A stretch of DNA of 64,000 nt, taken from contig NZ_CP083388.1 of NCBI RefSeq assembly GCF_020042285.1, forward strand, positions 1,948,001 through 2,012,000. Reading direction: 5' to 3'. The stretch is from Ferruginibacter albus (GTDB lineage: Bacteria; Bacteroidota; Bacteroidia; Chitinophagales; Chitinophagaceae). Each line of letters opens with the position of its first letter. Position 1 is the stretch's first letter. Positions 62,418 through 64,000 of the stretch are shown here, in pieces. The notes below the pieces were generated by a model. That model worked only from the letters and a program-made list of their open reading frames with translations. It ran no database searches and was not told the origin of the DNA. A program made the position numbers and the translations under genes.

Positions 62418-63686
62418 TTATTGTATTTTTTCCCATTTTAGAATGGGGCGTATAAATCCATTAACCTTGCCAAGATATCCTGATTCCCTTACTGTATCCT
62501 TGATCTCAAAAGTAAGAATATCCATTTGTGAAAATAATGGATCCATTTGTTTAGTATGAAAATAGAGGAATATTTGATACACCTCACTGTTTAAGAAATC
62601 ACCAGGGATATGACATACAACCTCTGATTCTTTATTTATTTCATAAGTTCCTTTATTAAGTGATCCAAATACAGTATCTCCTTTTAAGGTTCTTAGATCA
62701 AAGCCTACCGAAATTTCAGCCTCCTTTGTTTTATTAATAAAAATAAATCTTAAATCAAGAGCCGATTTGATATCTATTACATCCTCTTTATCTTTTGAGC
62801 TTCCATTTTCGGCTGTAGCAAGTAATACCTCAATATTCTCGTTACCTATCTTTGTTTGTGAATTACTTAAATCTAGATGGCGCTTAAAGTTTGATGAATT
62901 GCTGATGTATTTTTTAATTATAGCGCTGGGAGCTCCTCCATCTACCAGGCTGCCATTTTCCAGCAAAATAGCCTTACTGCAAAGTGTTTCCAATGCAGCC
63001 ATATTGTGACTTACAAACAAAACAGTTCTACCGTCATTATTACTTACACTTTTCATTTTTCCAAGTGCTTTCTTTTGAAATTCTGCATCTCCTACAGCCA
63101 ACACTTCATCTACAATTAATATCTCTGGCTCCAGGTGAGCAGCTACACCAAATGCAAGACGAACATACATGCCACTACTGTAACGTTTTACAGGAGTATC
63201 TATATATCTCTCCACACCGGCAAAATCTACTATTTCATCAAACTTTCTTTTAATCTCGGTTTTTGTCATACCTAAGATAGCCCCATTCAAAAAGATATTA
63301 TCCCTGCCGCTTAATTCGGGATGAAACCCTGTGCCTACTTCCAATAAACTTGCAATTCTACCTTTTATTTTTATGGAACCAATGCTGGGAGTAGTTGTCC
63401 TGCTCAGTATTTTTAGCAATGTAGATTTTCCTGCTCCATTACGACCAATAACACCAAGTACTTCTCCCTTTTCAACTTCAAAATTAATATCATTCAAAGC
63501 CCAAACATACTCGCTGGTTCCTTTAGAAGTTCTGTCATTGGCTTCTCCTATTTTTAAATACGGATCTTCTTTGCCGCGGACTTTATACCACCAACGATTT
63601 ATATCATGACTAAACGTGCCGGTTCCTATTTGTCCTAATCTATATTGTTTAGAAAGATTTTCAACTTTAATAATACTACTACTCAT
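62418..63686 (-). CDS. wzt: Wzt: ATP-binding subunit of polysaccharide ABC exporter, with C-terminal domain
   Basis: 422 residues. The ATPase domain (to ~residue 250) has Walker A VIGRNGAGKSTLLKIL (~77-92), signature YSSGMYVRLAFG and Walker B ILIVDEVLAVGD. The ~170-residue C-terminal extension (FRHLDL... DLRTLKGDTVFGSLNKG) is a beta-sandwich of the Wzt carbohydrate-binding type, which recognises the non-reducing end of the finished polymer. Directly downstream of the permease gene (26-base gap). Energy-coupling subunit of the exporter. Confidence 0.93.
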   Translation of the reverse strand: MSSSIIKVENLSKQYRLGQIGTGTFSHDINRWWYKVRGKEDPYLKIGEANDRTSKGTSEYVWALNDINFEVEKGEVLGVIGRNGAGKSTLLKILSRTTTPSIGSIKIKGRIASLLEVGTGFHPELSGRDNIFLNGAILGMTKTEIKRKFDEIVDFAGVERYIDTPVKRYSSGMYVRLAFGVAAHLEPEILIVDEVLAVGDAEFQKKALGKMKSVSNNDGRTVLFVSHNMAALETLCSKAILLENGSLVDGGAPSAIIKKYISNSSNFKRHLDLSNSQTKIGNENIEVLLATAENGSSKDKEDVIDIKSALDLRFIFINKTKEAEISVGFDLRTLKGDTVFGSLNKGTYEINKESEVVCHIPGDFLNSEVYQIFLYFHTKQMDPLFSQMDILTFEIKDTVRESGYLGKVNGFIRPILKWEKIQ

Positions 63687-63712
63687 ATCTTAGATTCTAT
63701 TTCATTTGATGA

Positions 63713-64000
63713 TTATACAGTATCCATAAATGTTTTTTCCACTTTATTAAAAGTTATAACGCCGATAAACAGTACAACAATCATAAATACTACGCTATAC
63801 CCCAGACTGCCAAAGTTAAAATTCCCTTTACCAAAAAGAGAGAACCGAAACGCTTCTACTACAGACGTTATAGGATTAATATCTATTGCCCATTTATAAC
63901 TTCTGTTTTTAAGATAAGAAAGTGGATACGCTATTGGAGTTGCATACATTGCTAATTGTATGGCAAATGATATAAGTACAGTAAAATCGCGATATTTAGT
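63713..64000 (-). CDS. wzm: Wzm: ABC-2 permease of polysaccharide exporter (C-terminal part)
   Basis: The frame runs from the right edge to the stop at 63713-63715, giving the last 95 residues. They contain KYRDFTVLISFAIQLAMYAT and the ABC-2 family phrase PIAYPLSYLKNRS, then NPITSVVEAFRFSLFGKG, and a final membrane helix (VVFMIVVLFIGVITFNKVEK). This is the C-terminal end of a polysaccharide-exporter permease. Partner of the wzt gene that follows. The N terminus lies outside the window. Confidence 0.9.
   Translation of the reverse strand, partial: TKYRDFTVLISFAIQLAMYATPIAYPLSYLKNRSYKWAIDINPITSVVEAFRFSLFGKGNFNFGSLGYSVVFMIVVLFIGVITFNKVEKTFMDTV

Noticed and set aside
62767..63899. Plus-strand frames opposite wzt and wzm
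   Set aside because: Shadows of conserved ATPase and permease coding sequence.

Overview
The window is about 37% G+C and comes from a member of the Bacteroidota, most likely Chitinophagaceae or a close relative. Evidence: a giant secreted protein ending in a type IX secretion (T9SS) sorting domain, Bacteroidota-restricted families (DUF5916, DUF3822, DUF3276/PUR), A-rich start regions without Shine-Dalgarno sequences, and a few promoters of the TTTG / TAnnTTTG type. I see no rRNA, tRNA or CRISPR array.

Layout. 1-8.2 kb: 3' part of a giant T9SS repeat adhesin, closed by a terminator. 8.3-13.2 kb: small secreted and unknown proteins, a DUF5916 outer-membrane protein and a MATE exporter. 13.2-16.3 kb: tightly packed housekeeping genes (DUF3822, rsmD, 5-formyl-THF cyclo-ligase, lpxK). 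16.3-21.3 kb: a gene-poor accessory strip of small secreted or membrane proteins, a lone receiver domain, a frameshifted gene, two tiny membrane proteins below usual ORF cut-offs, and interspersed coding remnants. 21.4-24.5 kb: gyrA and an XRE-type regulator whose upstream region carries a degenerate 42-bp tandem array. 24.5-27.3 kb: a saccharopine dehydrogenase-like gene followed by repeated REP-like inverted pairs that bracket an intact and a truncated copy of a GIY-YIG nuclease gene. 27.3-29.7 kb: DUF3276 gene with a good promoter, and an ABC exporter.

29.8-64 kb: one surface-polysaccharide locus of about 34 kb, entirely on the minus strand, with many ATGA or TAATG overlaps. It holds a CpsB/YwqE-type phosphatase, about 17 glycosyltransferases, hexapeptide and membrane-bound O-acyltransferases, two Gfo/Idh/MocA dehydrogenases, an epimerase, two PLP sugar aminotransferases, an N-methyltransferase-like protein, a cupin, a sugar N-formyltransferase, a GT56 (WecF-like) transferase, a Wzy-like polymerase next to an exosortase-family protein, and a Wzt/Wzm ABC exporter running off the right edge. 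Three sugar modules can be read: WlbA/WlbB-like (acetamido uronic acid), aminotransferase-methyltransferase-cupin (possibly an N-methylated aminosugar), and WecE-formyltransferase-WecF (predicted Fuc4N N-formyl sugar).

The most unusual items are the REP/GIY-YIG modular repeat (26398-27282), the 42-bp array (24524-24745), the formyltransferase sitting in a WecE/WecF context, and the exosortase/Wzy-like pair in a locus that also has an ABC exporter. All functions are read from sequence motifs by eye; no database search was run.
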